The notes below the pieces were generated by a model. The model was not told the origin of the DNA. It searched no databases and saw nothing but the letters and a program-made list of their open reading frames with translations. From Diplolepis rosae (lineage: Eukaryota > Arthropoda > Insecta > Hymenoptera > Diplolepididae): DNA of 64,000 nt. Shown here one piece after another: positions 25,901-33,304 of this stretch. Every line of letters starts with the position of its first letter. Positions within the stretch are counted from its first letter, which is position 1. The stretch covers positions 248,001-312,000 of the forward strand of contig JAPYXD010000581.1 of NCBI GenBank assembly GCA_030998225.1. The letters run 5' to 3'. A program made the translations under genes and the position numbers.

Positions 25901-28626
25901 GCTTCACGCAGCCGGAGAGTTGGGTTGCGCTTGAACAGTGTAACGATCATCTTATCCATTTTTGTGTGTTTTTGTGTCCCTATACCCCTCTACCCACATT
26001 TGCACGGAGTGCTTAGACTTTTTAAGAACTTTGGCAGCAGCTGAGAATTAAAGATGTGGTCCGCGTGCATGGGTGCACAGAATCCGCTTCGTATCGTATA
26101 GCCTAGATAGCACCCATAGCTGAATGTTGTGTAATATCTGACACTTCGAACAAGACTGAAACGAATAGGTGTTTGCGCCGTAGCCCTTCAAACTTATAGT
26201 CAGGACATAAAAGAAAGGAATAAAAATCTATGAAAGTTTCTGAGAAAACGCGTACCTTTTCTTGTGGAAGAGACTGTATGCTTTTAGAAATATTTAATGC
26301 ACGTTTTCATACTTCACTCTACACTTCTGAATTTTATCGAACTGTAATTCGCTCTTGAACAGTTAGTACGTCAGAAATAATGACAATAATACTAAATAAT
26401 TTCTACCTTGTTCACATGTCTTAACTACAATCGGAAGTTGAGTAAAATTACTCGAACAATTTTTCTCCGTGTGGGTAAAATGTATTTTTGACTATTTTAT
26501 CTCTCAAAGTTACAGTTGTCTATTCAGAATACTAATTTATCGCAATTTGCTTTTTCTGTGATATTTTCAATTTATAAATATAAATATATAAAAGCTTAGG
26601 CGTAAGAATAAGTTTTGAGATTAACATTTCTTTCACATTAATATTCTGATCATATTTATACTTTTTGTTTTTTTTTAATAATTTCTTTTTAATTACATAT
26701 TTTGGTATGTAGTTTTGTATATGTAAATTACAGGTATGGCATAAACAAAATACTTGAAAATGATCTACATGTTAATTTTCAAAGATATACAACTGATAAT
26801 AATAAGAAATACCTTATTGAAGACTTACAAACCTTGGGCTACAAACTTGTATTTTTAACGGTAAGAGATATGAAGAGAAAAAAACGAATTTCATGAAAAT
26901 TGATCGGCAGATAGTAAAGTTATTATTTTACCATTGCTAGCGATTTTGAATAACTTCGTAGTATGGAGAAATAAAGGTGTAATAAAAGTATAATTTAAAA
27001 ATTTCTAGGGAGTATAATTTTATAAAAAAAAAAAACAAAAATGAAGCAGAAGTAATATTAAAAATTAGTTGGAATAAATTCCGAACTAGCTGCTATTCAC
27101 TCGCTAGCATATTATATCATTTAAACCTAATTTTTATTTCAAAATGAAAAAAAATTAAAGAAACATGGAAGCAGAAGATTAACTTGAAATAATTTTCAAG
27201 AAAATTAATAATTACCTAATGATTTCAAGAAGTTTTCCGGAAAATACACCAATGTTTTGCCTTACTTTTCTTTGCTCTCTTCTGCAAAAATAATGATTAA
27301 CATAATTGATTTAGTAATAAAGCTAATGAATTTACATGAAAAAAAAATCACTACTAAAAAGGCCAGAACTTGTACACTACCGTCGGCAATTGTGCACACG
27401 GTGCTTGTGAGCGCTATTAAAAATCACTGCTGACTTCGAACTACGATATCTCGGTGAAAAAAAGAGATAGGGCATTTTTGAAAAAACTGTTGGAAATCTT
27501 ATGAAATTCAACGCCTAGTGATGCTCAACAAATATTTTTTTGACCTTCTAAAAATAATACAGCATGTGAGGAGTTAAACAAAAATTCAAGATTTTCTCAA
27601 ATTATTCACCTCAACAACTTTTAGCCTGACCTAGGAAAAATTTTTCCAAAATCACGGTTCTCGGCCGGTTTGTTGCTAGCCTCCTTCGTTGAGGCAGAAC
27701 CGAATAGGCCACGCACAACGGTGGCGCTTGAGTGAAGCCCTCTTATATGTATTTTTGATTCAGTTCATTAGCAATTTTCATTTCTAATTATTCTAAATTG
27801 TAAAACTCTATGTCGTATAATTTTCAGATTTTGGAAAAATTTTGCCTAGGTCAGGCTAATATTATATTATAAATATTATAATATTTTTTGGCATCGCTGG
27901 ACGTGGAATTTCATAAGCTTTCCAACTATTTTTTTAAAAATGCCCTATCTCTTTTTTTCACCGAGATATCGTGGTTTAAAGTCAGCAGTGATTTTTAATA
28001 GCGCTCACAAGCACCGTGCGTATAATTTCCGACGGTAGTGTATGTACTTGAACCTATGGTGATGAGTCTTTGACAATCATAACGAATAAGTGTTTTTTCT
28101 AGCTGGAGGAAAAAGTACGTTTTTTGGCAGAAACCGATTTCCCAGTTTTAACAGATGAAGTAAGCGATTATGCTGATGACATGATAGGGTGGAACGATTT
28201 AGAAATGTGTTATCCAATTATAACAGCCCGACCGTTTATAAGGATTGCTGCTAGCGTAGAGAAGGATTTTGACAAATGCGGGTTAACTGAAAAGAAGGGT
28301 CATTTTTGTGTTATACTTTCTTCTCCAAATCAAATCATAAACAGGGTTATTACTCATTATTACAAAATAAAATGAGAATGATCTTATATTATTTTCTCAT
28401 AGACACTAAAGAAGCATATAAGCATGAAAAGAATTTATTTTAATTATAATATTCATTTCAGTACGATAGAGGTGCTCCTGTGTTCCATAATGGTATACTT
28501 GTGGGAATAATTACTGGTCATTATAATAAACATGGGATTGCTGCACGTGTTATCAAGGCACGAATTGAAAAACGTATTGGGCCGGTTCCGAAAGTGATAT
28601 CGTCAGATGCTGAGTCCGACATTTAA
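10896..28626 (+). CDS. gene A: secreted S1 protease homologue lacking the catalytic triad (5 exons)
   Basis: Exons 10896-10953, 20939-21158, 26734-26860, 28103-28345 and 28462-28626 join in frame to 270 residues. Residues 1-19 are a signal peptide (MLKVIAALTVTLIGIFDAL). The S1 fold is visible: INGS at 40-43 stands where IVGG should be; FKFVVSIG (52-59) matches the first strand; Cys73 and Cys89 are the Cys42-Cys58 pair; MIGW (162-165) is the SGW block; YDRGAPV (217-223) replaces GDSGGPL. The catalytic His is Tyr88, the Asp position Lys130, the Ser Arg219, and the activation Arg is Gln39. The product should be secreted and non-proteolytic. Open frame, conserved splice phases and a TATA box argue for a live gene. 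Introns 1 and 2 are large (9,985 and 5,575 bases) and full of transposons. Function unknown: decoy, cofactor or venom/salivary roles are only family precedents. Confidence 0.8.
11105..11676. mobile_element. hAT-like non-autonomous element, left-truncated copy
   Basis: The segment matches the element at 60325-61786 over blocks such as AACGCGTTAAAACTTGTCTA, GGCTGTAATATTTTAATCGA and CAACAGGAATCAATTGTAAT. It ends in the terminal repeat GTGAACGGCCCCTCG near 11660-11675. The left terminal repeat is not present. It is interrupted at 11342-11503 by a different hairpin element. It lies in gene A intron 1. Confidence 0.7.
11342..11503. mobile_element. hairpin MITE nested in the hAT-like copy
   Basis: Left end AAGAGTGGACATTCAAAAGG and right end CTTTTGAATGTCCACTCTT are perfect inverted repeats of at least 30 bases, enclosing about 100 AT-rich bases. 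CAACTG flanks both sides (11336-11341 and 11504-11509). The uninterrupted sister sequence at about 61610-61625 reads GCGCAACTGTCGG, so this is a clean insertion with a short target duplication, up to 6 bases. Confidence 0.8.
11770..11910 (+). mobile_element. tRNA-derived SINE fragment, plus strand
   Basis: GCAATCGAAAGACCTGGGCT followed by CGGATCCCTGCGCAGTC resembles the 3' half of a tRNA with its B-box, then GCGTCTTTTCTTCC and an AT-rich tail shared with the minus-strand copy at 10255-10420. The A-box half is missing. Confidence 0.55.
12715..13295 (+). repeat. dispersed ~600-bp repeat, copy 1
   Basis: This segment is about 90% alike by eye to 52590-53190, from CAGCCGCGGAAACTCGTTTT to CCTCATTGTGTGCCTAGGCA. 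Its right half is an inverted repeat: ATTGCGAGACTCGCGACAAT against ATTGTCGCTCGTCACGCAAT, around a run of CTCGGCTACG-like 10-mers. The 117-codon open frame at 13093-13446 is driven by this repeat and is not a recognised protein. Copy 2 lies within the decayed protease array. Confidence 0.7.
13640..13850. repeat. dispersed repeat shared with 46470-46560
   Basis: The run GGGGTCTCAAAATACAAAGA followed by TTTGATGAAAATTTC also occurs downstream of the microsatellite at 46470-46560 with few changes. It marks a repeat family without a visible gene. The minus-strand open frame across it (13624-13833) is not recognisable. Confidence 0.5.
13860..15390. other. gene A intron 1, no gene recognised
   Basis: AT-rich intronic sequence. 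Short open frames (such as 14658-14846 on the minus strand) lack family motifs. Nothing beyond simple AT-rich tracts was seen. Confidence 0.4.
15410..15700 (-). mobile_element. tRNA-derived SINE, copy 1 of a direct pair
   Basis: On the minus strand 15588-15660 is a tRNA-like head: acceptor half CTCCG, A-box TAGCTCAGATGATAGAGC, an anticodon-type hairpin TTCGA-CCGGCAA-TCGAA, and B-box GGGCTCGATACCC. The body runs towards lower coordinates through GGTTGATAGGGTCGATATGG and ends in an AT-rich tail. Position 33 of the anticodon loop is C instead of U and the head is fused to a body, so this is a SINE, not a tRNA gene. The next copy follows directly at 15715. Confidence 0.8.
15715..16045 (-). mobile_element. 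tRNA-derived SINE, copy 2 of a direct pair
   Basis: Nearly identical to the copy at 15410-15700 (head 15912-15985 on the minus strand). The close identity and direct head-to-tail placement suggest tandem duplication rather than two independent insertions. The head is preceded by GCCAAAATTGGCGTTAACAA, which belongs to the SINE 5' region and recurs near 36010. Confidence 0.8.
16197..17290 (-). mobile_element. pogo/jerky-like DNA transposon remnant
   Basis: The ends are inverted: TTGTCTAGGTTGGACCA (about 16219) pairs with GTCCAACCTAGACAA (17258), and a nearby second GGTTGGACC motif is also inverted. Inside, the minus strand encodes the decayed C-terminus of a DDE_1-type transposase (see 16342-16800). 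The element sits in gene A intron 1. Its right end adjoins the GACCTTGAA-rich repeat at 17330. Confidence 0.6.
16342..16800 (-). pseudogene. pogo/jerky-type transposase C-terminus with PHD-like finger
   Basis: The minus strand reads LRPLQAAAPAAKKSNRGR, then SSESLDRLLEKQQKR, typical of the basic tail after the DDE_1 domain, then PAKRGRQPK. After a frame change comes a cysteine-rich end with C-x2-C, C-x2-C, H-x3-C and C-x2-C spacing (DFCIICLQS, CIECKSDVHLKC, CFICKNC), the pattern of a PHD finger. An in-frame stop lies between the first two Cys pairs. The catalytic domain is missing. The plus-strand 156-codon open frame here is its shadow. Family assignment is inference from composition and motif order. 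Confidence 0.6.
17330..17880. repeat. GACCTTGAA-rich repeat, related to 56502-57119
   Basis: The segment has three or more diverged subunits of about 125 bases, each with a block like CCTTGAAAATCG, CAAGGTCAAATTTTATTTC and GATGCGCTAAATACG. The reverse complement of the same sequence, inside clean TTAA-flanked ends, is at 56502-57119. Near 17380, CTGGTCGATATATCGACCAG is a perfect palindrome; the other copy has GATCGATATATCGACC near 56521. This is probably a decayed copy of the same piggyBac-type element. Confidence 0.65.
17890..20250. other. gene A intron 1, no gene recognised
   Basis: AT-rich intronic sequence without recognisable coding motifs. The stretch CGAACCATCTAACTTACCTA to GCTATTCTCGCTTACCATAT (about 17959-18045) matches 8413-8500 and is a further dispersed repeat. 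Short open frames at 18064, 18741, 18928 and 19774 have no family features. Confidence 0.4.
20263..20333. mobile_element. 71-bp piggyBac-type micro-element in TTAA
   Basis: The sequence begins CCCTTAACGGCCGA and ends with its exact 14-bp inverted repeat TCGGCCGTTAAGGG. TTAA lies immediately on both sides (20259-20262 and 20334-20337). CCC termini in a duplicated TTAA are the piggyBac hallmark. A second small hairpin, CCCCGCTACGGGG, lies inside near 20281. It has no coding capacity. Confidence 0.75.
20939..21158 (+). CDS. gene A exon 2 (N-terminal barrel, Tyr in place of catalytic His)
   Basis: The acceptor TTGTTGCAG is followed by GA, which completes a Gly codon with the last base of exon 1. 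The frame stays open to the donor GTAACT (phase 2). It encodes residues 20-92, including the degenerate activation site QINGS, the strand FKFVVSIG and the histidine loop, where TAAHC is replaced by SGAYC (Tyr88). Exon 2 of gene B has exactly the same length, 220 bases. Confidence 0.85.
21180..22030. other. gene A intron 2, dispersed repeat only
   Basis: No gene. CATCCGATACATACATACAT to ACAGCATACAAATACATACA (about 21465-21510) is the reverse complement of 38455-38500, a dispersed repeat. The rest is AT-rich. Confidence 0.4.
22081..22443 (-). pseudogene. internally deleted mariner transposase
   Basis: The minus strand encodes the mariner N-terminal helix-turn-helix (KKTAAEADRELQKVYGDAAI, CLDWFRRFKDGDFDVDD, PREGRPKTFEDAD). 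It then jumps in frame directly to VIYYELLKPNETI and TQLMRLSRALRGKRPQYEQR, which lie about 120 residues later in full-length relatives. The last readable piece, VILQQKKRS, replaces VILQHDNARP before the frame is lost. The first catalytic Asp was in the deleted part, so it is inactive. It lies in gene A intron 2. Confidence 0.85.
22450..23335. other. gene A intron 2, between mariner and LINE, no gene recognised
   Basis: The part next to the mariner (22450-22810) is less AT-rich and may be its outer 5' sequence. A 96-codon plus-strand open frame there has no known motif. The remainder is AT-rich. Confidence 0.35.
23600..24289 (-). pseudogene. LINE C-terminal domain with CCHC-like motif
   Basis: After a frame change near 24285 the minus strand continues with RIVSAYRTVSTSAVLALASI, PPIDLLAEER, RWTHRPIPELTTWLDRKHG, YLAQALSGHGCFNAYLKRF and CSYCGSFVENAEHTLFVCARW. 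These are the typical ORF2 tail and its C-x2-C-x8-H-x4-C motif, which binds nucleic acid in R1-type elements. The frame ends at 23600. The plus-strand open frames at 24165-24866 and 25079-25747 are shadows. Confidence 0.85.
24290..25718 (-). pseudogene. LINE ORF1 start fused to reverse transcriptase core
   Basis: One open frame runs from about 25718. The first part is ORF1-like: SPSYAAATRGQTPQKDGEWQ, then a lysine-rich tract, then VEVRDLDETITREEVVAAL. After about residue 240 it changes to RT: FCALISLNIRNAFNTARW (motif A), CGAPQGSRVGPLVWN (motif B) and IIGFADNALVVCA (motif C), followed by WLDSRGLKMAPEKTEALLV and YLGVQLD. The motif A Asp is Asn (LNIRNAF) and FADD has become FADN, so two of the three catalytic carboxylates are lost. 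Full R1-clade elements encode ORF1 and a separate ~1000-residue ORF2; the fusion is explained by an internal deletion. Confidence 0.85.
25795..26045 (-). pseudogene. Tc3/Tc1-type transposase N-terminal fragment
   Basis: The minus strand reads AAKVLKKSKHSVQMWVEGYR, then after a frame slip VTLFKRNPTLRLREAKAKLA, EKGLHVSINTIKRRLTEA and KVQYR. This matches the double helix-turn-helix of Tc3/Tc1 transposases (pattern RNPTLTLRE..A.L...G..VS..TIRRRL.E.GL). It ends where the LINE 5' end begins. The catalytic domain was not found on the far side of the LINE. Confidence 0.75.
26050..26730. other. gene A intron 2, no gene recognised
   Basis: AT-rich. GGAAGTTGAGTAAAATTACTCG (about 26430) belongs to the GTTGAGTAAAA repeat family also seen near 32270, 33070 and 34300. 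Nothing else was recognised. Confidence 0.35.
26734..26860 (+). CDS. gene A exon 3 (Lys at the catalytic Asp position)
   Basis: The acceptor AAATTACAG precedes G, which completes Lys93 with the last two bases of exon 2. The exon encodes residues 94-135 and ends in GYKLVFLT before the donor GTAAGA (phase 0). In active S1 proteases this end reads (N/H)DIALL; here Lys130 occupies the Asp position. Exon 3 of gene B ends MDDNIAFIT, supporting the alignment. Confidence 0.8.
27375..28040. mobile_element. Tc1-type fold-back element next to gene A exon 4
   Basis: Starts CACTACCGTCGG and ends CCGACGGTAGTG inside TA dinucleotides (27373-27374, 28041-28042). The arms stay complementary for about 190 bases, including GCTTGTGAGCGCTATTAAAA and GATATCTCGGTGAAAAAAAG. 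The loop contains GGTTCTCGGCCGGTTTGTTG. CACTACCGTC ends with a TA target are typical of Tc1 elements. No transposase is present. The right end is only 62 bases from the exon 4 acceptor. A truncated relative is nested in the element at 60325-61786. Confidence 0.85.
28103..28345 (+). CDS. gene A exon 4 (inter-domain and C-terminal barrel)
   Basis: The acceptor TTTTTTCTAG opens a phase-0 exon of 81 codons, residues 136-216: LEEKVRFLAETDFPV (as after DIALL in S1 proteases), MIGWNDLE for the SGW block, and HFCVILSSPN near the Cys182 position. It stops at the in-frame donor after AGG (AGG|GTTATT); the same boundary is kept in the decayed copies (ISR then GTTATC). The partner Cys191 is absent. Confidence 0.8.
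28462..28626 (+). CDS. gene A exon 5 (C-terminus, active-site Ser replaced by Arg)
   Basis: After the 116-base intron and acceptor ATTTCAG, 54 codons and TAA complete the protein. YDRGAPVFHNGILVGIITGH aligns with GDSGGPLVxNGxLVGIVSWG: Arg219 stands for the nucleophile Ser and Ala221 for Gly. The Cys that follows SWG in active enzymes is absent. The terminal helix is followed by a short polar tail ending DAESDI. Confidence 0.85.
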   Translation, partial: YDRGAPVFHNGILVGIITGHYNKHGIAARVIKARIEKRIGPVPKVISSDAESDI

Positions 28627-28639
28627 CGTAACTAACTGG

Positions 28640-29740
28640 ATAATATAATAGACACTCATAAATATTGTATATTATTTCTCAATCACGTGAATGTTTATTC
28701 AAAAAGGAATCTGGTTGAAAGAATGAGATTTTTGACTAGGACATTTGTACTATTTGATTTCTGTTTCTTATGACTAGAAGTGTAATTATTTTCACTACAG
28801 TTTTTAAAAATAACTCGGAACCGTGGATCAACTCCCTTGTCAAAAAAAAGTATTAGTAAATATTTGAAATAATACTTTTTTCGCGAATAAGTATTGATAA
28901 TCCAATACTTTTTCGCAAAAATAGTACTGGGTCCAATAATTACCAATACTTCTTTTTTATAAGGGATAGATCGCATGGAGTCTCTAATTGAAATAATACT
29001 CTGTATTGTTATCCAATAATTAATAACTAAAATTAATTTTTTCTACCACACTGATCTTTTTTGCTCTTTTTCCAATTTTTATGGTACTGAGGATGAAATT
29101 CCATTATTATCTATTTTTAACAGACCTATTATAATTGTTTGTCTTACATTCAATATTGAATTGTATGGAATAATTAACATATAGGATATAAAATGTAATG
29201 CATGTAACCATAGGAATTAATACCTCTTGAAATGTCGATAAAACAAGATGCGTTTAGCTTCTCTGGTAATTCGTAAAATAAAATGGGATTCTACTTGTAA
29301 TGTATGCACTTAATTTTTTACCCAAACTCTTAGAATTTTTCTTTCAAAGTCAATAAGAGATTTCGGATTTTTGGGGTTATCAATAGAGCGTTCGAACTAT
29401 CGTACACAATATTTACATTATAATCATAAGAGAGGGTATTGTTTTTATGCAGAAAATGACTTTTTAAGTTTTCATTAAATCTCGACGTTTTTAGATGACC
29501 TGAGTAAAAAAAAAGGTTATACGGAAGGGTCCGTCTGTCCATCTGTTGTCGTCGTTGTCTCTAAGCACAGCTTTTGAGAGCACTATTGGATTAGAATTGC
29601 GCTTCGGCACATTTCTAGAGGAACAAAAAAGGAAGGACGAGTTCGTTAAGCTGCCATTTTTTACCACCGGTTCTAGTTTTATCCACTAAAAACGTTTTTT
29701 TTTTTAAATAAAAAATTCAATTTTCCCACCAAATATACGA
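28640..29740. other. downstream of gene A, no gene recognised
   Basis: AT-rich sequence after the gene A stop. No canonical AATAAA close to the stop was seen, so the polyadenylation site is undefined. Open frames at 28695-28976 and 29330-29542 on the minus strand lack motifs. Confidence 0.35.
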
Positions 29741-29744
29741 TGAT

Positions 29745-29960
29745 ACAGAAGTTTGAGACGTCTAAGATCCAAACTTGTAACGAATTTTTATAAGGAAAAT
29801 TACGAAGAAAATTCTTCTTAGAGACGAAATGTATCCCTAAGTTCGAGATAAAATATACCTGTAGAAAACTCTTGAGGCCGATCAACATTTTATGACTTTT
29901 AGATTAACAAAAAGTTTCCATAAAACACTGCTCATATGGCAATTCTACTTACATAATGTC
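29745..29960 (+). repeat. diverged arm of the 5407-7010 fold-back element
   Basis: AAGTTTGAGACGTCTAAGATCC, CTAAGTTCGAGATAAAATATACC and GGTGTATC after GTCCGCAAAG follow the order of the left arm at 5411-5720 with many substitutions and indels. A single arm, no partner nearby. Confidence 0.65.
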
Positions 29961-30319
29961 CGCAAAGGGTGTATCTTCGCCACTTTAACAAAGATGTCGA
30001 CGGTTTATCTCAATGATAGATATAATTTTAATACAGTAATTGATCAAAAGATTAGAAAAAGATGAATGATACAAATGGAGTTTTCTCATTTTTGATTTTG
30101 CAAAATATTATTCTAAAAATTTCAATAATAAAGAAGGAGACGATAAACAACATCTGTAAAATTCGATTGAGTAAAAATGTTTCAGAAATTTTTCCAGTCA
30201 CAGGTATGTAAATCTGACAGAACCAAAATATGCAATCATATAATAGTAAATACCAAAAATTAGGGCACAATTAGGCGTCAATTAATGCCCCAATGCCGAA
30301 TTTTCAGATCCTTATTTTT

Positions 30320-30800
30320 TGAAAAATTTGCATGGTCCTGCCAGTTTTACCCATAAGCTATCAGCGCCACTCTGAAAATCATTCAAAAACTGCTTATACC
30401 AAAATTTCCTCTAGACAAAATAATTCGGGCTCAATTAGGGCTCAAGGTATCCACAACTGTTGACCCCGTACCTATCACCCTTTTCAAAGGGTTAAAGGGC
30501 TCCTATAGGCTAGTATTCAAAAAGTGACTTTTGAAATATTTTTTAGTTTAGTAATTAAGGGCTCAATTAGGGCTTGCCACGATGCAAAACCTGCAACTTT
30601 TCATTTTTTATTTTAATTGGCTTAGTCCTGCCAGGTTTACCGAGAAGCTAGCAATTGCACTCTGGAAATCATTCAAAAACTCCTTATACCAAATTTTCCT
30701 CTTGAAAAAATAATTCGGGCTCAATTGGGGCTCAAAGTATCCCCATCTTTCAACCCCTTAACTATCGTCCTTTTCAAAGGGTTAAAGGGCTTTTACACAG
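30320..30800. repeat. ~290-bp tandem duplication
   Basis: The block from TCCTGCCAG (30336) through ATCATTCAAAAACTGCTTAT, ATAATTCGGGCTCAATTAGG and CCTTTTCAAAGGGTTAAAGG recurs 290 bases later (TCCTGCCAG at 30626), about 85% alike by eye. TTTTGGGCT motifs continue to about 31210 as shorter, more decayed repeats. No coding motif. Confidence 0.7.
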
Positions 30801-31424
30801 GATGATCTCCGTGCAGTTGGCTCCACACTACCAACATTAATGAAATTTATGTGAAAATCCTGTCTTAGTTTAGAATAGGTCCATCAATCTGGCATTTTTT
30901 TATATCAGAATTTTGGGCTTGTTTTGGGCACCATTGTTGATTTTTGGGCTACAATACTTTTTGTGGAAAATCAAATCTCGTGTATAGTATATATATATAT
31001 ATAGTATACTATAAAAAAATTTAAATAAATTAAAAATAAACTGCACAAGAATTTTAAGCTTTTTTGGGCTCTGGGAATCACCTAAACCCAATTTTCAAAA
31101 ACAGCACATAAAAAAAAAACCTTCTTTCTTAAAAATCAGCCCTCCAAAAATTAAAGTGTACCAGAATTTTGGGCTTTTCGAAAATGTCCCTATCGACTTT
31201 TGGGCTCCAACCCATAATTTCGAAATGCACCCCTACATGGCCATGTAGAGACGACTTTAACTACAAATCACCTTTCAACAGACTGTATCGTTTAGGAATA
31301 CAACAGGGGTTGTTTTTTCAAAATTGATTTTTGGGTAGTTCAAGAGCCCGAAATTCTGGAGTAGTTTGTTGTGGAGGTGCAAGCTGATCGGATCTCTTTG
31401 TTTCTAAACTTTGAATAAAATACA

Positions 31425-31695
31425 CTCATTACCCCATAAAACCATAACCCTATAATCCTATATCGAAAGGAAATAGTACGAAATCCGATCGTGCAACCTT
31501 CCCGCGGTGTACATCAAGTAACGCTGATGCCGAAGGTTCTAACATTGTTCAATGGTGCTATGGGGTTATTGTGTTTAACGTGATGGATAAAAGGTTTCCC
31601 GAACTTCTGTTACAACATACAATAAAACAGATTGCCCGTGATAAACTATTTCCTTTCGATATAGGGTTTTAGTATTATGGGGTTATGAGTTATGG
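31425..31695. repeat. inverted-repeat hairpin with CCCTATAATCC motifs
   Basis: CCTATATCGAAAGGAAATAGT (ending about 31471) is the reverse complement of ACTATTTCCTTTCGATATAGG (31647). Outside, ACCCCATAAAACCATAACCC pairs with GGGGTTATGAGTTATGGG. About 45 bases of arm enclose 175 bases. Probably a small MITE; ends and target duplication are not clear. Confidence 0.6.
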
Positions 31696-31748
31696 GATAA
31701 TGGTCTTGGGGATTATGGGGTTATGGTGCAGGGGGTCTCAAGTTATAG

Positions 31749-31918
31749 TAACTTCTTTGTCACCTACCGACCTTTCAGTTTTAAAATTATTTATATTTAT
31801 GAAGATTCCTGTTTCTGTATCAGATCCTTCAAAATTCAGTTTAAATCTAGGACCAAATCAATTTTGTGTTAAACCTCAACTTTCGGTTCAAGCCATCAGC
31901 AGGGTTCATATGGACTAG
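31749..31918 (+). pseudogene. S1 protease-like exon 4 remnant
   Basis: ACTTCTTTGTCACCTACCGA encodes TSLSPTDLSVL, matching the start of the exon 4 copy at 49101 (TFLSPTDLSVL). Then, after loss of the GW region, come IPVSVSDPSKFSLNLGPNQF and CVKPQLSVQAISR. It ends with the same ISR/GTT boundary region as gene A exon 4, now read through. No exons 1-3 were found near it. It is a relic of a lost array member just downstream of gene A. Confidence 0.75.
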
Positions 31919-33304
31919 AAATGAAATAAATTTTTTTTTATTACTCTATTGCATACAGTGAATAAACATATATAAGGATCAACAAAATGTATTTTTATCA
32001 TAATATTCACTTCCACAGTGGGTCCACTCATATAGGAGAAAAGGGGAACGATTTATAATGTTTGCTATCAACAAGTAGTGGCGCTATTGTCGCTACCGAA
32101 GTTATTTTTAAACTGTTGTAACCATAGCAACCATATCATTGCCAGTTGAAATAATACAGCCGATGCTCATTTAACTCAACTACCGTTCGAAGCACCTCAA
32201 GCGTCGGTGATATATTTATACATTTCATGTTAATCCACTGACGAATGTTGATGCTCTGTCGTCGATGAGGTTTTACTCAACTCCTTATTATTTCCTATGT
32301 AACGCTTATTGATATTCACTGGCAGCCTTGACGCCAGATCGAACATCGATACTGGACGAGTCTCGACCGATCAAGGATCGATTATCGGCGCCATTATGCA
32401 CAGGACGACCAGCTGCTACCACGTGACCCGGAAGATATAGTCTGGGGCACACTGACCTCAGGACTTTGTATTTAGTATAACAGACATTAGAGATACTAAA
32501 TTTATATGATTTAACACTATTGGACACTACCTAACATAGTTCCAACGTACCACACGCGCTGTTCGCCGTATAAGAGAGAACCGCGTGTTTATGAAAATTA
32601 ATTGTCGAGGGCGATTACTGTACCAGGCATGGGTTGCCAAGTCGTCTAGTAGAAATGTGACCTGCTTCCGGGTCCGTGATTGGGTCATGCATTTAATTCA
32701 TGGGTCAGGTCAGGAACTTTGCTGGCGTCGCGACTTCCGTCGTCACTCTCGTCCACAGTGCGGCCACTACCAGGTATTTTAGGAGGATACTTAAAAAAGT
32801 GAAAATGAGCATCAGCGCCGCCAAGTTTTGATAGCAAGAACTAATATCAATGCAAACGAAACCCCTGTCCCCCCAACCCAATGAATTCTAAAGAGCGGAA
32901 AATTTTTAAATATATTATATGACATCCATTTCATAAATTTAAATGATTTAAAGTTGAAAATAATTTGTGAAAGAATAAAATTACAACAAGAATTTTTAAA
33001 TATGAACAACAGTGAACAGTTAAATACTGTACTATTACACGGAGAAAAATAGTTGAAGTAATTTTACTCAACTCTGTCTATTAAACTTGGGACTTAAGGA
33101 CATTTGAATATTTATTAAATCCTAGTCGGGTAAAATGAATTTGATAAATACCTAATTCACCCAAAGTGAATATCAATAAGCGTTACATAGGAAATAGTAA
33201 GGAGTTGAGTAAAACCTCATCGACGACAGAGCATCAACATTCGTCAGTGGATTAACATAAAATGTATTAGTATATCACCGACGCTTGAGGAGTTTCTAAC
33301 TGTA

